Below, piece after piece: positions 9,203 through 19,809 of a stretch of DNA of 64,000 nucleotides. Source of the DNA: SAR86 cluster bacterium AG-422-O05. GTDB lineage: Bacteria > Pseudomonadota > Gammaproteobacteria > Magnimaribacterales > D2472. The stretch covers positions 1 through 64,000 of the forward strand of contig QCMW01000001.1 of the NCBI GenBank assembly GCA_003213495.1. The letters run 5' to 3'. The notes below the pieces were generated by a model. It had not been told where the DNA came from. It saw only the letters and a list, made by a program, of their open reading frames with translations, and did not search any database. How positions within the stretch are numbered: position 1 is the stretch's first letter; every line of letters starts with the position of its first letter. The position numbers were made by a program, and so were the translations under genes.

Positions 9203-10141
9203 TTATCTCAATCCTGGAGGTAATTTGAAGTAAATATCTTCATTGTCTTCACCATGCTCAATAATTTCTGCATCTGTGTACAGTTCTAAAGATTTTGCAA
9301 TTTCCATAACTTTTGATTCAGGAGCTGAAGCACCTGCAGTAATAGAAATTTTAGAATACTTATTTAAATCATCTAAATCAATATCTGTAAATTCATCGAT
9401 TAGAATTGATCTACAGCCACATTTTTCAGCTAGCTCACTAAGTCTATTTGAATTTGAGCTATTTTTTGAACCAACAACAATCATAAAATCTGATTCAAGA
9501 GCAAGCTGCTTAACAGCATCTTGTCGATTTTGTGTGGCATAACAAATATCGTCCTTCTTTGGTATATGTATATCTGGAAACCTATATTTCAAAATATCAA
9601 TAATTGATTTTGTTTCATCAACGCTTAAAGTTGTTTGTGTGACTAAAGCTAATTTTGTTGGATTATTGATTTTTATATTTTTAGCATCTAACTCATTTTG
9701 AACAAGGAATATTGAACTATTATCAGAATTTATGTGCCTACCCATTGTTCCTTCAACTTCTGGATGACCTTCGTGACCAACTAGAATAATATCTTTACTA
9801 GCTTTTGCATGCTTTCTGACTTCCATATGAACTTTTGTGACAAGTGGACATGTTGCATCAAAAAAGTTTAAATTTCTTGATCTCGTTTCTTCTTCTACAG
9901 CGCTTGAAACACCATGTGCACTAAAAATTACAAGTGAGTCATCTGGAATTTCATCAATTTCTTCTACAAAAATTGCACCTCTATCTCTTAAGTCTGCAAC
10001 AACAACTTTATTGTGAACGACCTCATGTTTTACATAAACTGGTGCTCCGTATATATCCAAAGCCTTATTTACAATATCAATTGCTCTATCAACGCCAGCA
10101 CAGAAGCCGCGAGGATTTGCTAATTTAATCTGTTTAGTCAT
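9203..10141 (-). CDS. ispH: 4-hydroxy-3-methylbut-2-enyl diphosphate reductase IspH
   Basis: Last step of the MEP isoprenoid pathway: HMBPP to IPP and DMAPP, using a [4Fe-4S] cluster. The 312-aa length is usual. The three cluster cysteines are Cys14 (NPRGFCAGVDRA), Cys98 (FFDATCPLV) and Cys200 (DDICYATQNRQ); the catalytic Glu motif GHEGHPEVEG is present. It overlaps lspA by 4 bases (ATGA). The lspA-ispH order is as in E. coli. Other MEP genes in the window are ispG and fused ispDF. Confidence 0.97.
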   Translation of the reverse strand: MTKQIKLANPRGFCAGVDRAIDIVNKALDIYGAPVYVKHEVVHNKVVVADLRDRGAIFVEEIDEIPDDSLVIFSAHGVSSAVEEETRSRNLNFFDATCPLVTKVHMEVRKHAKASKDIILVGHEGHPEVEGTMGRHINSDNSSIFLVQNELDAKNIKINNPTKLALVTQTTLSVDETKSIIDILKYRFPDIHIPKKDDICYATQNRQDAVKQLALESDFMIVVGSKNSSNSNRLSELAEKCGCRSILIDEFTDIDLDDLNKYSKISITAGASAPESKVMEIAKSLELYTDAEIIEHGEDNEDIYFKLPPGLR

Positions 10142-10629
10142 TGTTTTGCCTTATAAATTAATTCAAAGTATATAATCAAAATGGCTCCAAGCGTTATAAA
10201 TGCATCTGCTAGATTAAAAATAAAAAAGGAAAAGCTTCCAAACTCTAAATGAAGAAAATCAGTAACTTTCCCATCAATAAATCTATCAATAATATTTCCT
10301 AATGCACCAGCAATAATTAATGACAATGCAAACTTAGCAATCTGTACTTTTTCTTTTGCAAGCAATCTAATTAGATATATAAGAATAAAAATGGTAATTA
10401 CTAATAATAGGTTTGAGGCTAAATTGCCATAACCATCAAATATACCAAAAGCAATTCCAGAATTATAAATTAGCAAAAAATCAATGAATGGTATAAAAGT
10501 TGAATATGATTGTGCAAATAAGAAATTATTAGCTGCATAATCTTTTGAAAATAAGTCTAATACTACAAGAAGAATAATTAAGACTGGATAAATTAATTTA
10601 TACAAAACTTCTTTTTTCGCCCTCATCAT
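10138..10629 (-). CDS. lspA: Lipoprotein signal peptidase LspA
   Basis: An inner-membrane aspartyl protease that removes signal peptides from diacylated prolipoproteins. The 163-aa protein has four membrane helices and the two catalytic Asp motifs, GNIIDRFIDGKVTDF and FNLADAFITLG. Two ATG codons lie in tandem at the start (10629 and 10626) and both overlap the ileS end by about 30 bases. Clients in this window include BamB, BamC and Pal. Confidence 0.94.
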   Translation of the reverse strand: MMRAKKEVLYKLIYPVLIILLVVLDLFSKDYAANNFLFAQSYSTFIPFIDFLLIYNSGIAFGIFDGYGNLASNLLLVITIFILIYLIRLLAKEKVQIAKFALSLIIAGALGNIIDRFIDGKVTDFLHLEFGSFSFFIFNLADAFITLGAILIIYFELIYKAKQ

Positions 10630-13369
10630 CTATATTTTCAATGCATCTAGTACACAATTCAGGATGTTCTTTGCTAGATCCTACTGAAAAACATCTATGC
10701 CAGCATCTGACACATTTTGAGTTCTTTGAGGGATTTACTTTAATTTTGAAGTTTTTTCCTTCATTTACATTCGCTTCTGAGGAAATAAATAAAAAATGAA
10801 GTTCTGAGCCTAACTTTTTAAGAATATTAAGATCATTTGAAGTAGCTTGAATATCTACTACTGAATCAAGCGATCCTTTGATTTTATTTTCATTTCTCAT
10901 TTCTTCTATAGATTGATTTACAGCGTCCTTAACTTCAAAAATTCTCTTCCATTCAGATTGATTAATATCTGATTCAAAACTTAGCTCAGAAATATCAAAG
11001 TTAGATAGAAAAACAGAGTCCTCCTGACTATTTAGTCTATTACTTGACTGCCATATTTCTTCTGCCGTGTATGAAAGAATGGGTGCAATCAACCTAACTA
11101 ATACATTTAAAATAAAATCAAGGCTGGTTTGACATGATCTTCTTGCAGACGAATCATTTTTGCAGGTGTAAAGCCTATCTTTTACAACATCAAGGTATAT
11201 TCCACCTAATTCGTTAACACAAAAGTTATGTATTTTTTGGATTGCCTTATGGTAAGAATACGATTCATAAAGGCTGATTACTTCTTTTTGAAGAATTTTA
11301 GTTTCATTAATTATCCATTTATCTAATTCAACTTGATTCTCAAACTGAACTTTATTTTTATTGTTAAAATCACTTAAGTTTCCAAGAATAAATCTGAAAG
11401 TATTTCTGATACGTCTATACTGATCGGAAGTTCTCTTCAATATTTCATCAGATGCTACCATTTCACTTCTAAAATCTGTTGAAGCAACCCAAAGTCTTAA
11501 AATATCTGCTCCCAAGCTGTCCCACACTTTCTGTGGAGAGACAACATTTCCGAGTGATTTTGACTGCTTTCTTCCTTGTTCATCCACAACAAATCCGTGA
11601 GTAAGAACTGTTTTATAAGGTGCAGAATTATTCATTGCTATACTTGTCAATAATGAGGATTGAAACCATCCTCTGTGCTGGTCTGAGCCTTCCAAATAAA
11701 GATCTGCGACAGTATTTTCACCAAATCTTTTTGAGGAAACGGCATAATGTGTTATTCCAGAATCAAACCAAACATCAAGAGAATCAGAAGTTTTAACATA
11801 CTCATCATAATCTTGAATATAATCTTTCAAATCTAACTTATCCCATGCTGAAATTCCTTGTTTTTCAATTGCGAGTGCAAATTTTTCAAATAGATCTTTT
11901 TGATTTGGATGTATTTCCCCAGTATCTTTATGAACAACTAAAGTTATTGGTACTCCCCAGTTTCTTTGTCTTGAAACACACCAATCTGGTCTATCGGTAA
12001 GCATGGATTGGATTCTTTGAAGACCCCACGAGGGCTCCCAATTAACATTATTAATTTGATTAAGGGCTTCATTAATAAGATTATTTTTTTTCATAGAAAT
12101 AAACCATTGAGGAGTAGATGTAAAAATTAGTGGCGTTTTACGTCTCCAACAATGAGGGTAAGAATGATGATAATCTTCTATGTTAACTAGGACATCATGC
12201 TCTTGTAATTTCTCAATGATAAATGGGTCTGCTTTCAAAGCAGGTAATCCTGCAATAAAATCTAATTCATCTTTGAATAAAGCCTTGTTATTAAGTGAGT
12301 GGATGGTATCAATATTATTTTTCTTACATATTAAATAATCATCCATACCATGAGCTGGAGCAGTATGAACACAACCTGTTCCTGCTTCAGTTGTAACGTG
12401 ATCTGCATGAAGAAGAACTGATTTTCTATCTAGAAAAGGATGAATAAGATTAATATCAATTAATTTTTCACCCTTAATTGTTGATATAGGATCGAATTTT
12501 TGCTTCCATCGTTTGGTGCATTGTTCTATCATCTCAAAAGCTAATACATAAAATTTTTCATTCATTTTAATTAATGAATACTTATACTTAGGATTGATAC
12601 ATACAGCTACATTTGAGGGTATTGTCCATGGAGTTGTTGTCCATATAATAAATGATATTTCATCTGGCTCGTCGCAATTAAATAAGCCTTTTACAGTGTC
12701 TAAAGAAGAATCTTCAACTCTGAAAGCAACATCAATTGCTTTTGATGTTTTATCAATATATTCAACTTCAGCCTCTGCTAAAGATGATTCACTTTCTTGG
12801 CACCAATGGACAGGTTTTTCACCCTTTTCTAGATATCCTTCATTGTAAATAATACCAAGCGATCTGACGATATCTGCTTCAAATTTTGGATCTAATGATT
12901 TATAAGAATTTTCCCAATCACCTAGGACGCCTAGTCTTTTAAAATCAACTAATTGTTTTTTTATTTGGCTCTCAGCATATTCTTTACATGCTTTTAGGAA
13001 GCTCTCTTTATTCTTAACAAGCTCACTATTTTTTCCATGTTTCTTTTCAACATTCAGCTCAATGGGAAGACCATGACAATCCCAACCTGGTACAAATGGT
13101 GCATTAAAACCCTGCATTGTTTTATGCTTGATAGTAATATCTTTTAAGATTTTATTAACTGAATGTCCAAGATGTATGTCACCATTTGCATATGGAGGTC
13201 CGTCATGTAAAAGAAATAATTCTTTATCCTCATATTTTTTTCTTATCTTTCCGTATAAATCTGAACTTGACCACAAATCCAATATTTCTGGTTCTTTTCT
13301 TGGTAATCCTGCTTTCATTGAGAAATCAGTAACCGGCAGATTTAATGTATCTCTATAATTAATTGTCAT
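10598..13369 (-). CDS. ileS: Isoleucyl-tRNA synthetase
   Basis: Class I synthetase of 923 aa. It has the HIGH box as HLGH (DGPPYANGDIHLGHSVNK), the CP1 editing domain (WTTTPWTIPSN), and the KMSKS loop as KQSKS (GRKQSKSLGN), a conservative variant at the second position. The C-terminal zinc finger is present (CVRCWHRC...CTRCIENI). It overlaps ribF by 11 bases and lspA by 32, in the E. coli order ribF-ileS-lspA-ispH. Confidence 0.97.
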   Translation of the reverse strand: MTINYRDTLNLPVTDFSMKAGLPRKEPEILDLWSSSDLYGKIRKKYEDKELFLLHDGPPYANGDIHLGHSVNKILKDITIKHKTMQGFNAPFVPGWDCHGLPIELNVEKKHGKNSELVKNKESFLKACKEYAESQIKKQLVDFKRLGVLGDWENSYKSLDPKFEADIVRSLGIIYNEGYLEKGEKPVHWCQESESSLAEAEVEYIDKTSKAIDVAFRVEDSSLDTVKGLFNCDEPDEISFIIWTTTPWTIPSNVAVCINPKYKYSLIKMNEKFYVLAFEMIEQCTKRWKQKFDPISTIKGEKLIDINLIHPFLDRKSVLLHADHVTTEAGTGCVHTAPAHGMDDYLICKKNNIDTIHSLNNKALFKDELDFIAGLPALKADPFIIEKLQEHDVLVNIEDYHHSYPHCWRRKTPLIFTSTPQWFISMKKNNLINEALNQINNVNWEPSWGLQRIQSMLTDRPDWCVSRQRNWGVPITLVVHKDTGEIHPNQKDLFEKFALAIEKQGISAWDKLDLKDYIQDYDEYVKTSDSLDVWFDSGITHYAVSSKRFGENTVADLYLEGSDQHRGWFQSSLLTSIAMNNSAPYKTVLTHGFVVDEQGRKQSKSLGNVVSPQKVWDSLGADILRLWVASTDFRSEMVASDEILKRTSDQYRRIRNTFRFILGNLSDFNNKNKVQFENQVELDKWIINETKILQKEVISLYESYSYHKAIQKIHNFCVNELGGIYLDVVKDRLYTCKNDSSARRSCQTSLDFILNVLVRLIAPILSYTAEEIWQSSNRLNSQEDSVFLSNFDISELSFESDINQSEWKRIFEVKDAVNQSIEEMRNENKIKGSLDSVVDIQATSNDLNILKKLGSELHFLFISSEANVNEGKNFKIKVNPSKNSKCVRCWHRCFSVGSSKEHPELCTRCIENIDDEGEKRSFV

Positions 13370-14321
13370 TTGGCGTATTTAAAATATTTTTAGCTAAAGA
13401 TATATCCTTTTGAATTTGTAATTTTAGCATGTCTAAATTATCAAACTTCTTTTCATCTCGTATTTTTTTTATAAATCTGACTTGCAATCTTTTAGAGTAA
13501 ATATTTTTATTAAAATTGAATAGATGTACTTCTAAAACTGGTTTATCTCCTCCAACTGTAGGTCTTATTCCCATATTAGCAATTCCATTCAATTGTTCTT
13601 TTTCTAATTTACATTTAACAGCATAAACGCCCTTTATCGGTAATCTTTGATCTGGAAGCCAAATATTTGCAGTTGGAATATCAATGGTTCTGCCAAGGTG
13701 TTGACCATGAACCACTTTGCCTGAAAAAGTATATGGTCTTCCCAACAATTCTTCAGCTAAATCAAAATTATTATTCATTAATTCGTTTCTAATTCTTGTG
13801 CTGCTAACTCTTTCACCTTTGTGAAGAATAGTTTCAGTATTTTCTACAATTACATTATTTTTATCTCCCCAGCTTTTTAATAGATTAGAGTCGCCTTTTC
13901 TATTCTCGCCAAAGCGAAAATCATCCCCAACAGTAAAACTTACTAAATTAATTGATTCTAAAATTTCTGAAATAAAATCTTCAGGCGGCATAGTTCTTAG
14001 AGAATCATTAAATTTTAAGAAAAATGCGAAATCAATTTTATTCTGTCTCAGCAATTTTAGTTTCTCACGCCAAGGACATATCCTTGGTGGAGGCATAACA
14101 TTTTGGTCTCTCACCTTCGCAAAATATTCTGAGGCATGTGGCTCGGTAAAAAAAACTATTGTTTTAGCATCATTTTGTTGAGCATTTTTTTTTACTTTAT
14201 TTAATATTGCTTGATGTCCTAAATGCAAGCCATCAAAATTACCAATTGTTCCACAAAGTCTTAGTCTTGGAAATCTTGAATTGAATAAATCTAAATTATG
14301 CTGTCCTCTAATCAAATACAT
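13359..14321 (-). CDS. ribF: Bifunctional riboflavin kinase / FAD synthetase RibF
   Basis: Makes FMN and then FAD from riboflavin. The N-terminal adenylyltransferase domain shows GTIGNFDGLHLGHQAIL and the SSTRIR motif; the C-terminal flavokinase domain has GRPYTFSGKVVHGQ, PTANIWLP and KGVYAVK. I start it at the ATG at 14321, giving 320 aa and lying 1 base after the murJ stop; the frame is also open to a TTG at 14330. FAD products are used by SdhA and Lpd encoded nearby. Confidence 0.95.
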   Translation of the reverse strand: MYLIRGQHNLDLFNSRFPRLRLCGTIGNFDGLHLGHQAILNKVKKNAQQNDAKTIVFFTEPHASEYFAKVRDQNVMPPPRICPWREKLKLLRQNKIDFAFFLKFNDSLRTMPPEDFISEILESINLVSFTVGDDFRFGENRKGDSNLLKSWGDKNNVIVENTETILHKGERVSSTRIRNELMNNNFDLAEELLGRPYTFSGKVVHGQHLGRTIDIPTANIWLPDQRLPIKGVYAVKCKLEKEQLNGIANMGIRPTVGGDKPVLEVHLFNFNKNIYSKRLQVRFIKKIRDEKKFDNLDMLKLQIQKDISLAKNILNTPNDN

Positions 14322-14322
14322 C

Positions 14323-15891
14323 TTATTCAAAAATTTTTCTTAATGATTTTCCATAGATAACTCTGGAAATTGTAAAATAAATTAACGTGGCTATTGTCAC
14401 TTCTATAAATAAGAAAAGAATTCTATCAAGATGATTTAATTCTATAAAATTAATTTTTTGAGTATAAAAGTGTAAAAACAATGCCAATGAGCAGCTTGCT
14501 AATAAAATCATTAAACTAAATCTGCTTACAAAAGAATATGATTTAATAAACCCACTTCTGTATAAAATTAATTCTAATATGCAAACACTAACTAAGGCTG
14601 CTAATGAGCTGCCTATCGCAATACCTACATGACCAAGATCTAGAACAAAAGCCAAATAATAGTTCAGAGCTGCATTTAAAAAAAGCGATATTAGAGCTAC
14701 TCTCATTGGAGTAGTAGTATCTTTTCTTGAAAAAAAAGCTGGAGTTAATACCTTCATTAACATAAAAAAAGGTAATCCAAAAGAAAAAGCCATCAAACTA
14801 TATGATGAATTAATTACATCTACTTCCGTAAAAGCGCCTCTGTAAAAAATAGTACTTATTAAGTCTTCTGCACAATAAAATAATCCAATTAATGAGGGAA
14901 TTCCAATAAATAAAACAAATTTTTGTCCTTTTTTAATAGTGCTAATAAAGTTATTTTTCTCAGTGCTCAAATCATATTTTGATAATGTTGGCAATAAAAC
15001 TGTTCCTATTGCAATTGCAAATATTCCCATTGGAAATTGTATTAACCTGTCTGATATATATAGCCAGGTTGGGCTTCCTGTTTCAAGCAACGAGGCAAAG
15101 ATAGTATCAATCAATAGATTGATTTGAAGAATACCTCCAGCAATGATTGCAGGAAATATTATGGTCATAAACTTCCTTACACCTTCGTTGTTAAAATCTA
15201 ATTTAGGTACTGGAAGTTTATCTATATTGATAAGAGGCGAGACTTGAATTATCAACTGCACAAATCCTGCCAATAAAACACCCCAAGCAAGAACCAGGAT
15301 GGGCATATCGTAGTTGGGTGCTATAAAAGAAGCTGCGATTATAAGAATCACATTAAATAATACTGGAGTGAATGCTGGTATTGAAAATTTCTGATGAGTA
15401 TTTTGAATACCACTTGCAAATGCTACTAAGGATATTAAAGCTAGATAAGGAAACATAATTCTTAGAACTTGAATAGAAAGATCTTTTTTTTCAGGGTCAA
15501 TATAAAAACCAGGAGCAAATATCAATATAAAAACAGGAGTAAATATTAAAACAACAATAGTAAAAATAAATAAAACAGCTAATAAAGCTCCAGCAATTGC
15601 ATTTAAAAATTCTTTCGTGTCATTATTATTTTCATTTTTGTAATAATCGCTATAGACAGGAATAAATGCTTGATTAAATGCGCCCTCTGCAAAGAATCTT
15701 CTAAAGAGATTGGGAATTTTTAAACATACAATATATATGTCATGAAATACTGATGCGCCCATTAGGTTAGTTGTTGCTATGTCTCTTATTAAGCCAAAAA
15801 ACCTAGATAAACTTGTACCAGAAACAACTTTTTTAAGGTTGCTTAAAATATCATTTGAATCTCTTTTTTTAAGTTCAGTTGTTTTTTTCAA
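14323..15891 (-). CDS. murJ: Lipid II flippase MurJ
   Basis: MurJ flips lipid II across the inner membrane for peptidoglycan synthesis. The 522-aa protein has about 14 membrane helices. Family motifs are [10 protein letters not shown] near the N-terminus, [17 protein letters not shown], and ALIGIPSL-like Gly/Pro stretches in the C-terminal half. No ATG precedes the conserved region, so translation probably starts at the TTG at 15891, inside the last codons of msrB (17-base overlap). This makes it a weakly initiated gene. Confidence 0.94.
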   Translation of the reverse strand: MKKTTELKKRDSNDILSNLKKVVSGTSLSRFFGLIRDIATTNLMGASVFHDIYIVCLKIPNLFRRFFAEGAFNQAFIPVYSDYYKNENNNDTKEFLNAIAGALLAVLFIFTIVVLIFTPVFILIFAPGFYIDPEKKDLSIQVLRIMFPYLALISLVAFASGIQNTHQKFSIPAFTPVLFNVILIIAASFIAPNYDMPILVLAWGVLLAGFVQLIIQVSPLINIDKLPVPKLDFNNEGVRKFMTIIFPAIIAGGILQINLLIDTIFASLLETGSPTWLYISDRLIQFPMGIFAIAIGTVLLPTLSKYDLSTEKNNFISTIKKGQKFVLFIGIPSLIGLFYCAEDLISTIFYRGAFTEVDVINSSYSLMAFSFGLPFFMLMKVLTPAFFSRKDTTTPMRVALISLFLNAALNYYLAFVLDLGHVGIAIGSSLAALVSVCILELILYRSGFIKSYSFVSRFSLMILLASCSLALFLHFYTQKINFIELNHLDRILFLFIEVTIATLIYFTISRVIYGKSLRKIFE

Positions 15892-16270
15892 AATCTAATG
15901 CAGCTGAATTTATACAATACCTTAAACCAGTAGGCTGAGGTCCATCATCAAAAACATGTCCAAGATGAGCATCACAATTAGAACATTTAACTTCTGTTCT
16001 TGTCATTCCCAATGAATTATCTTCGAATTCATTAATAATATTATTATTGGCAGGCACAAAGAAGCTTGGCCAGCCACAACCTGAATCATACTTAGAAAAT
16101 GAATCAAACAAACTCTCACCACAACAGATGCATTTATATACTCCATCTTCATGAAAGTTCCAATATTTGCCTGTGAATGCTCTTTCTGTTCCAGATTCTC
16201 TTGTTACTCTATAACTCTCATCAGTTAGTAGCTGTTTCCATTCCTCTTTATTTCTGTTCAACTTCGACAT
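15875..16270 (-). CDS. msrB: Peptide-methionine (R)-S-oxide reductase MsrB
   Basis: Repairs oxidised methionine (R-sulfoxide) in proteins. The 131-aa protein has both zinc CxxC pairs (Cys47/Cys50 and Cys96/Cys99), the SGCGWPSFF box and the catalytic Cys119 in [11 protein letters not shown]. It is cytosolic, with no signal peptide. I use the ATG at 16270; a GTG immediately upstream is in frame. Its end overlaps the murJ start, an unusual partnership. Confidence 0.95.
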   Translation of the reverse strand: MSKLNRNKEEWKQLLTDESYRVTRESGTERAFTGKYWNFHEDGVYKCICCGESLFDSFSKYDSGCGWPSFFVPANNNIINEFEDNSLGMTRTEVKCSNCDAHLGHVFDDGPQPTGLRYCINSAALDFEKNN

Positions 16271-16318
16271 CACTACATTGTAATTAAAAAGAAGTTATAT
16301 AGGTAGATTTAGAAAATA

Positions 16319-16705
16319 TTATGCAGTTTTAGAATTAATTGCATCTACATAACTTAGAAAGTCACTCATAAGTGCTGGAGTAGGCTCATACAGTCTTCTT
16401 CTTTTATCTGTACTGGAAGATGTTTCGCTAATATAACCCAATTTTACCGCTTGTTTTAGAACTTGAAGACGTTTAATTCTAGATGCAAATTTCTTTGGTA
16501 CTAATGAGATCGCATATTCTTGAGAAATTTCAGAGCCTTCTAAATATTCCCACATAAAACTCATTAAGAAAATAAATTTATAAGTGTCAGATTGAAAAAA
16601 ATTAAGAGAAGCGGGATTTTTTGAATTATCAAGTGTCTTATCTAAAACTGTCCTGATCAACCTTTTGGCATTTTTAATTGAATCTGGATTTTTAGAATCA
16701 AACAT
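16319..16705 (-). CDS. Small winged-helix-like protein, possible MarR-type regulator
   Basis: A 128-aa soluble protein I cannot name. The second half looks like a winged helix: a helical stretch (SLVPKKFASRIKRLQVLKQA), a turn (KLGYISETSSS), and a Lys/Arg-rich wing, TDKRRRLYEPTPALM, which recalls the D-x-R wing of MarR-type regulators. The N-terminal helices would form the dimer part. It has its own upstream region of about 90 bases and faces the same way as the acyltransferase upstream. The regulator call is inference from pattern only. Confidence 0.5.
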   Translation of the reverse strand: MFDSKNPDSIKNAKRLIRTVLDKTLDNSKNPASLNFFQSDTYKFIFLMSFMWEYLEGSEISQEYAISLVPKKFASRIKRLQVLKQAVKLGYISETSSSTDKRRRLYEPTPALMSDFLSYVDAINSKTA

Positions 16706-16800
16706 AAAACTCCTGTTGTATATAATTTAAATATATAGTTTATATAAGTTTTAATGCAATTTATGTGCCAATTAAGAATCGAACTATAAGTTTTAGCTTG

Positions 16801-17520
16801 TTAATGAGTATTGTCAGGCTTAACAATACTTTTAACCCAATTAAATATTGAGTTATTTTTTAAATTAAATCTATCAAGTGCATCAAAGTCTTTTGCAAGT
16901 TTAATTGGATCATTAAAAAAATCTTTTCGAGATATGAACGAATCTTGATCAAGTTTTTTTACTAATTTTGCAGGATTGCCTGCATATATTGAATTGTCTG
17001 GAACATCTTTTGTTACTACTGCTCCAGCACCAATAATACTGTTCTTGCCAATAGTTACGCCTTTACAAATAATTGCACTATCACCTATCCAGACATTATC
17101 TTCTAATATAACTGGTGCAGTTTTACCAACAGGCTGTGCTCTGTCATAAATTCCATGCCAATCAGCATCTGATATGTAAGCTCCATGAGCAATCATGCAG
17201 GCATCGCCAATTTGTATTTTCTCTGCGGCCATAATTCTAACGCCAGGAGTAATAAGAGAATATTTTCCAATTGAAATTTCGCCTATATTTTCTCCAATAT
17301 TCCATGATGTAAACTGAAGAATGGCATCAGGCGCTCCTATAAGGGTTGGATAATCGCCAATGCTTACGCAGTTGCCAAATACTTTTATATATCTTGGCTT
17401 AAAGTATGCGCCACCCTTTCCTAAATACTTAAATTGTGGTTTTAAAAAATGTCGAACGTATAAATTATTTAATTTTGTAGCATATTTTTTTAACCAATAT
17501 GGCCTATTATCTTTTCTAAT
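16801..17520 (-). CDS. Hexapeptide-repeat acyltransferase, apparent AUU start
   Basis: A left-handed beta-helix acyltransferase. The hexapeptide part includes IGDACMIAHGAYISDADWH, VILEDNVWIGDSAIICKG and SIIGAGAVVTKDVPDNSI. The first ATG in frame (17232) would cut the helix in half, to 143 aa. The frame stays open and family-like back to 17520: RKDNRPYWLKKY, then YIKVFGNCVSIGDYPTLIG and SIGKYSLITPGVR. No ATG, GTG or TTG occurs there, but an ATT lies 6 bases after GGAG, giving 239 aa. Either it uses the rare AUU start, or a start codon has been lost. The transferred acyl group and acceptor are unknown. Confidence 0.8.
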   Translation of the reverse strand: MRKDNRPYWLKKYATKLNNLYVRHFLKPQFKYLGKGGAYFKPRYIKVFGNCVSIGDYPTLIGAPDAILQFTSWNIGENIGEISIGKYSLITPGVRIMAAEKIQIGDACMIAHGAYISDADWHGIYDRAQPVGKTAPVILEDNVWIGDSAIICKGVTIGKNSIIGAGAVVTKDVPDNSIYAGNPAKLVKKLDQDSFISRKDFFNDPIKLAKDFDALDRFNLKNNSIFNWVKSIVKPDNTH

Positions 17521-17525
17521 AATAT

Positions 17526-17532
17526 TCTCCTA
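17526..17532 (-). promoter_or_regulatory. Shine-Dalgarno site that places the AUU start
   Basis: On the minus strand TAGGAGA (GGAG at 17527-17530) lies 6 bases before the ATT at 17518-17520, ideal spacing for initiation. A second ATT at 17521-17523 is only 3 bases away, too close. The TAG inside it is also the in-frame stop that closes the reading frame upstream. Confidence 0.6.
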
Positions 17533-17591
17533 AATATATTATTTTAATATGATAAAGTACCCCAAAAAAAAATAACAAATTTATTTTTAAT

Positions 17592-18965
17592 ATGAAAAAA
17601 TATTTTTTTGAGTTCAAAAAGCTTATAAAAATTGGGATTCCGATTTTTGGTTCTCAACTATCCTATGCACTTATGGGAACTACTGATACGATTATTGCTG
17701 GAAGAGCAAGTGCAAATGATCTTGCCGGACTTGCAGTTGGAACTGCTTTTTCCAATACAATTTGGTTCTTTTTTACAGGAATTATTTTTGCAGTAACTCC
17801 AATTGTTGCTCAATTATATGGAGCTAGGAGGTTTATTGAAATTGGACAGAAATTAAGAGAAATTCTTTGGGTCGCTGCTGGCCTTGGTTTATTAATGGCA
17901 TTTATATTTTTCAATATGGATTTAATAATAAATCTACTTCCCATAAAAAGTTCAATTACTTCGATTACCATTGACTATCTCAAAGCAGTATCAATTGGAT
18001 GGTTTTTTGTAACAATCTTTACATGTTTGAGATGTTATAGCGAAGGTATGACTTATACAAAACCAGTTTTTTACATCGCTTTTGCCGGTATGCTCTTAAA
18101 TATCCCTCTTGATCTAGTATTTGTTTATGGTTGGTTGGGTGCTCCAAAACTTGGTGGTGTAGGTTGTGGGATTGCGACATCAATTGTTTCATTTATTATG
18201 ATGATATCGATAATCATATACATAAACTTCTCAAAGAAGTACAAGAAGACAGAGCCATTTTCTAAATTTTCTTTGCCATCTGGAGATACATCAAAAGAAG
18301 TGTTTAAGCTTGGTTTACCTATAGGTCTTGGGATTTTTATTGAGTTAAGTATGTTTTCGGGAGCAGCAATAATTTTAAGTGTTCTTGGAGAAGTGGTTGT
18401 TGCAAGTCATTCTGTAGCAATCAATATAGCTAGTCTGTTTTTTATGGTCCCACTGGCCATTGGTTTGGCTTCATCAACAAGAGTTGGTAATTTAATTGGA
18501 GAAAATAATCCAATACAAGCAAAGATTGCTGCAACCTCTACAATAATTCTGTGTATGGGAGGTGCTTTTATTAACAGTATTATAATTATTAGCTTTGGAA
18601 GTTTAATAGTTAGCCTTTATACAACAGAATTACCAGTATTAGAATTAGCAGCAAGTTTAATTTTATTTGCAGCTATATTTCAACTTCCAGATGGAATTCA
18701 AATGGGTGCTTTAGGAAGTCTACGCGGTTATAAAGATACATTCATACCGATGATCCTTCTACTAATATCATATTGGATTTTTGCAATGCCAATAGGCTAC
18801 TACTTAACAAATGTAGGTTTAAGTTCTCCAATGGGTGCAAAAGGAATGTGGTATGGAATGATTATAGGATTAACAATTTTTTCATTTTTATCGATCATGA
18901 GATTAAGATGGATAATGAAATCAAAAATAAAAAGATATTTTAACCAAGCACCTCAGCAACTTTAG
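17592..18965 (+). CDS. MATE-family multidrug/Na+ exporter (NorM-like)
   Basis: A 457-aa membrane protein with 12 helices. It starts with the typical MATE first helix ([30 protein letters not shown]), and the repeat in the second half starts [24 protein letters not shown] proteins export cationic compounds in exchange for Na+ or H+; the substrate cannot be told from the sequence. It is the only plus-strand gene between 3970 and 43358. Its 3' end overlaps sucD's end by 26 bases in convergent orientation, leaving no room for a terminator. Confidence 0.92.
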   Translation: MKKYFFEFKKLIKIGIPIFGSQLSYALMGTTDTIIAGRASANDLAGLAVGTAFSNTIWFFFTGIIFAVTPIVAQLYGARRFIEIGQKLREILWVAAGLGLLMAFIFFNMDLIINLLPIKSSITSITIDYLKAVSIGWFFVTIFTCLRCYSEGMTYTKPVFYIAFAGMLLNIPLDLVFVYGWLGAPKLGGVGCGIATSIVSFIMMISIIIYINFSKKYKKTEPFSKFSLPSGDTSKEVFKLGLPIGLGIFIELSMFSGAAIILSVLGEVVVASHSVAINIASLFFMVPLAIGLASSTRVGNLIGENNPIQAKIAATSTIILCMGGAFINSIIIISFGSLIVSLYTTELPVLELAASLILFAAIFQLPDGIQMGALGSLRGYKDTFIPMILLLISYWIFAMPIGYYLTNVGLSSPMGAKGMWYGMIIGLTIFSFLSIMRLRWIMKSKIKRYFNQAPQQL

Positions 18966-19809
18966 AACCAATAGATACTAAATTATCTGCTACATATACA
19001 CCACATTCTTGAAGTTTCTCAATTTTGTTATCAGCTGTCCCTTTTCCGCCAGCAATAATTGCACCTGCATGACCCATTCTCTTGCCAGCAGGCGCTGTTT
19101 TGCCAGCAATATATGAGATTACAGGTTTTGTAACATTATTTTTTATATACTCTGCAGCTGCTTCCTCTGATGTGCCGCCAATCTCTCCTACCATCACAAT
19201 AGCTTCCGTTTGTGTATCATCTTGAAATAATTTAAGCATATCAATAAATGAAGATCCTGGTATTGGATCTCCTCCAATCCCAACACAGCTACTTTGTCCA
19301 AAGCCTAAATCGGTAGTCTGTTTAACTGCTTCATAAGTTAAAGTGCCAGATCTTGAAATTATGCCAATTGAGCCTGGCATATGAATATCTCCAGGCATTA
19401 TTCCTAACTTAGCTTTACCCGGTGTTATGATTCCAGGACAATTAGGTCCAATCAATCTTACTCCAAGCTCATCAACTCGTTTTTTAACTTCAAGCATATC
19501 TAATGTTGGAATTCCTTCGGTTATACAAATAATCAATTTGATGCCTGCTTCAGCTGATTCCAAAATTGAGTCTTTACAGAATCTTGCTGGCACAAAAATT
19601 ATAGAAGCATTTGGATCTAGAGAACGCTTAGCATCTTCAACAGAATTAAAAACTGGCTTACCTAGATGCTCTATTCCTCCTTTGCCAGGAGTAACACCTC
19701 CAACTATATTTGTACCATACTCTATAGACTGCTCAGAATGTAATGTTCCTTGAGAGCCAGTAAAGCCTTGAACAATTACTCTGGTGTCTTTATTAACTAA
19801 AATACTCAT
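18940..19809 (-). CDS. sucD: Succinyl-CoA synthetase alpha subunit
   Basis: Catalytic subunit carrying the phospho-His; converts succinyl-CoA and NDP to succinate and NTP. The 289-aa protein shows the CoA-binding [38 protein letters not shown], and the phosphohistidine loop [17 protein letters not shown]. It overlaps the sucC stop as ATGA. Last gene of the TCA cluster. Confidence 0.97.
   Translation of the reverse strand: MSILVNKDTRVIVQGFTGSQGTLHSEQSIEYGTNIVGGVTPGKGGIEHLGKPVFNSVEDAKRSLDPNASIIFVPARFCKDSILESAEAGIKLIICITEGIPTLDMLEVKKRVDELGVRLIGPNCPGIITPGKAKLGIMPGDIHMPGSIGIISRSGTLTYEAVKQTTDLGFGQSSCVGIGGDPIPGSSFIDMLKLFQDDTQTEAIVMVGEIGGTSEEAAAEYIKNNVTKPVISYIAGKTAPAGKRMGHAGAIIAGGKGTADNKIEKLQECGVYVADNLVSIGSKVAEVLG

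Noticed and set aside
16801-17232. A truncated 143-aa acyltransferase pseudogene
   Set aside because: The frame extends upstream with coherent family-like sequence and a ribosome site, so the truncation is an artefact of the missing canonical start codon.
16319-18965. A genomic island or mobile element
   Set aside because: The patch of regulator, acyltransferase and MATE has no integrase, repeats or tRNA border, and base composition looks like its surroundings.
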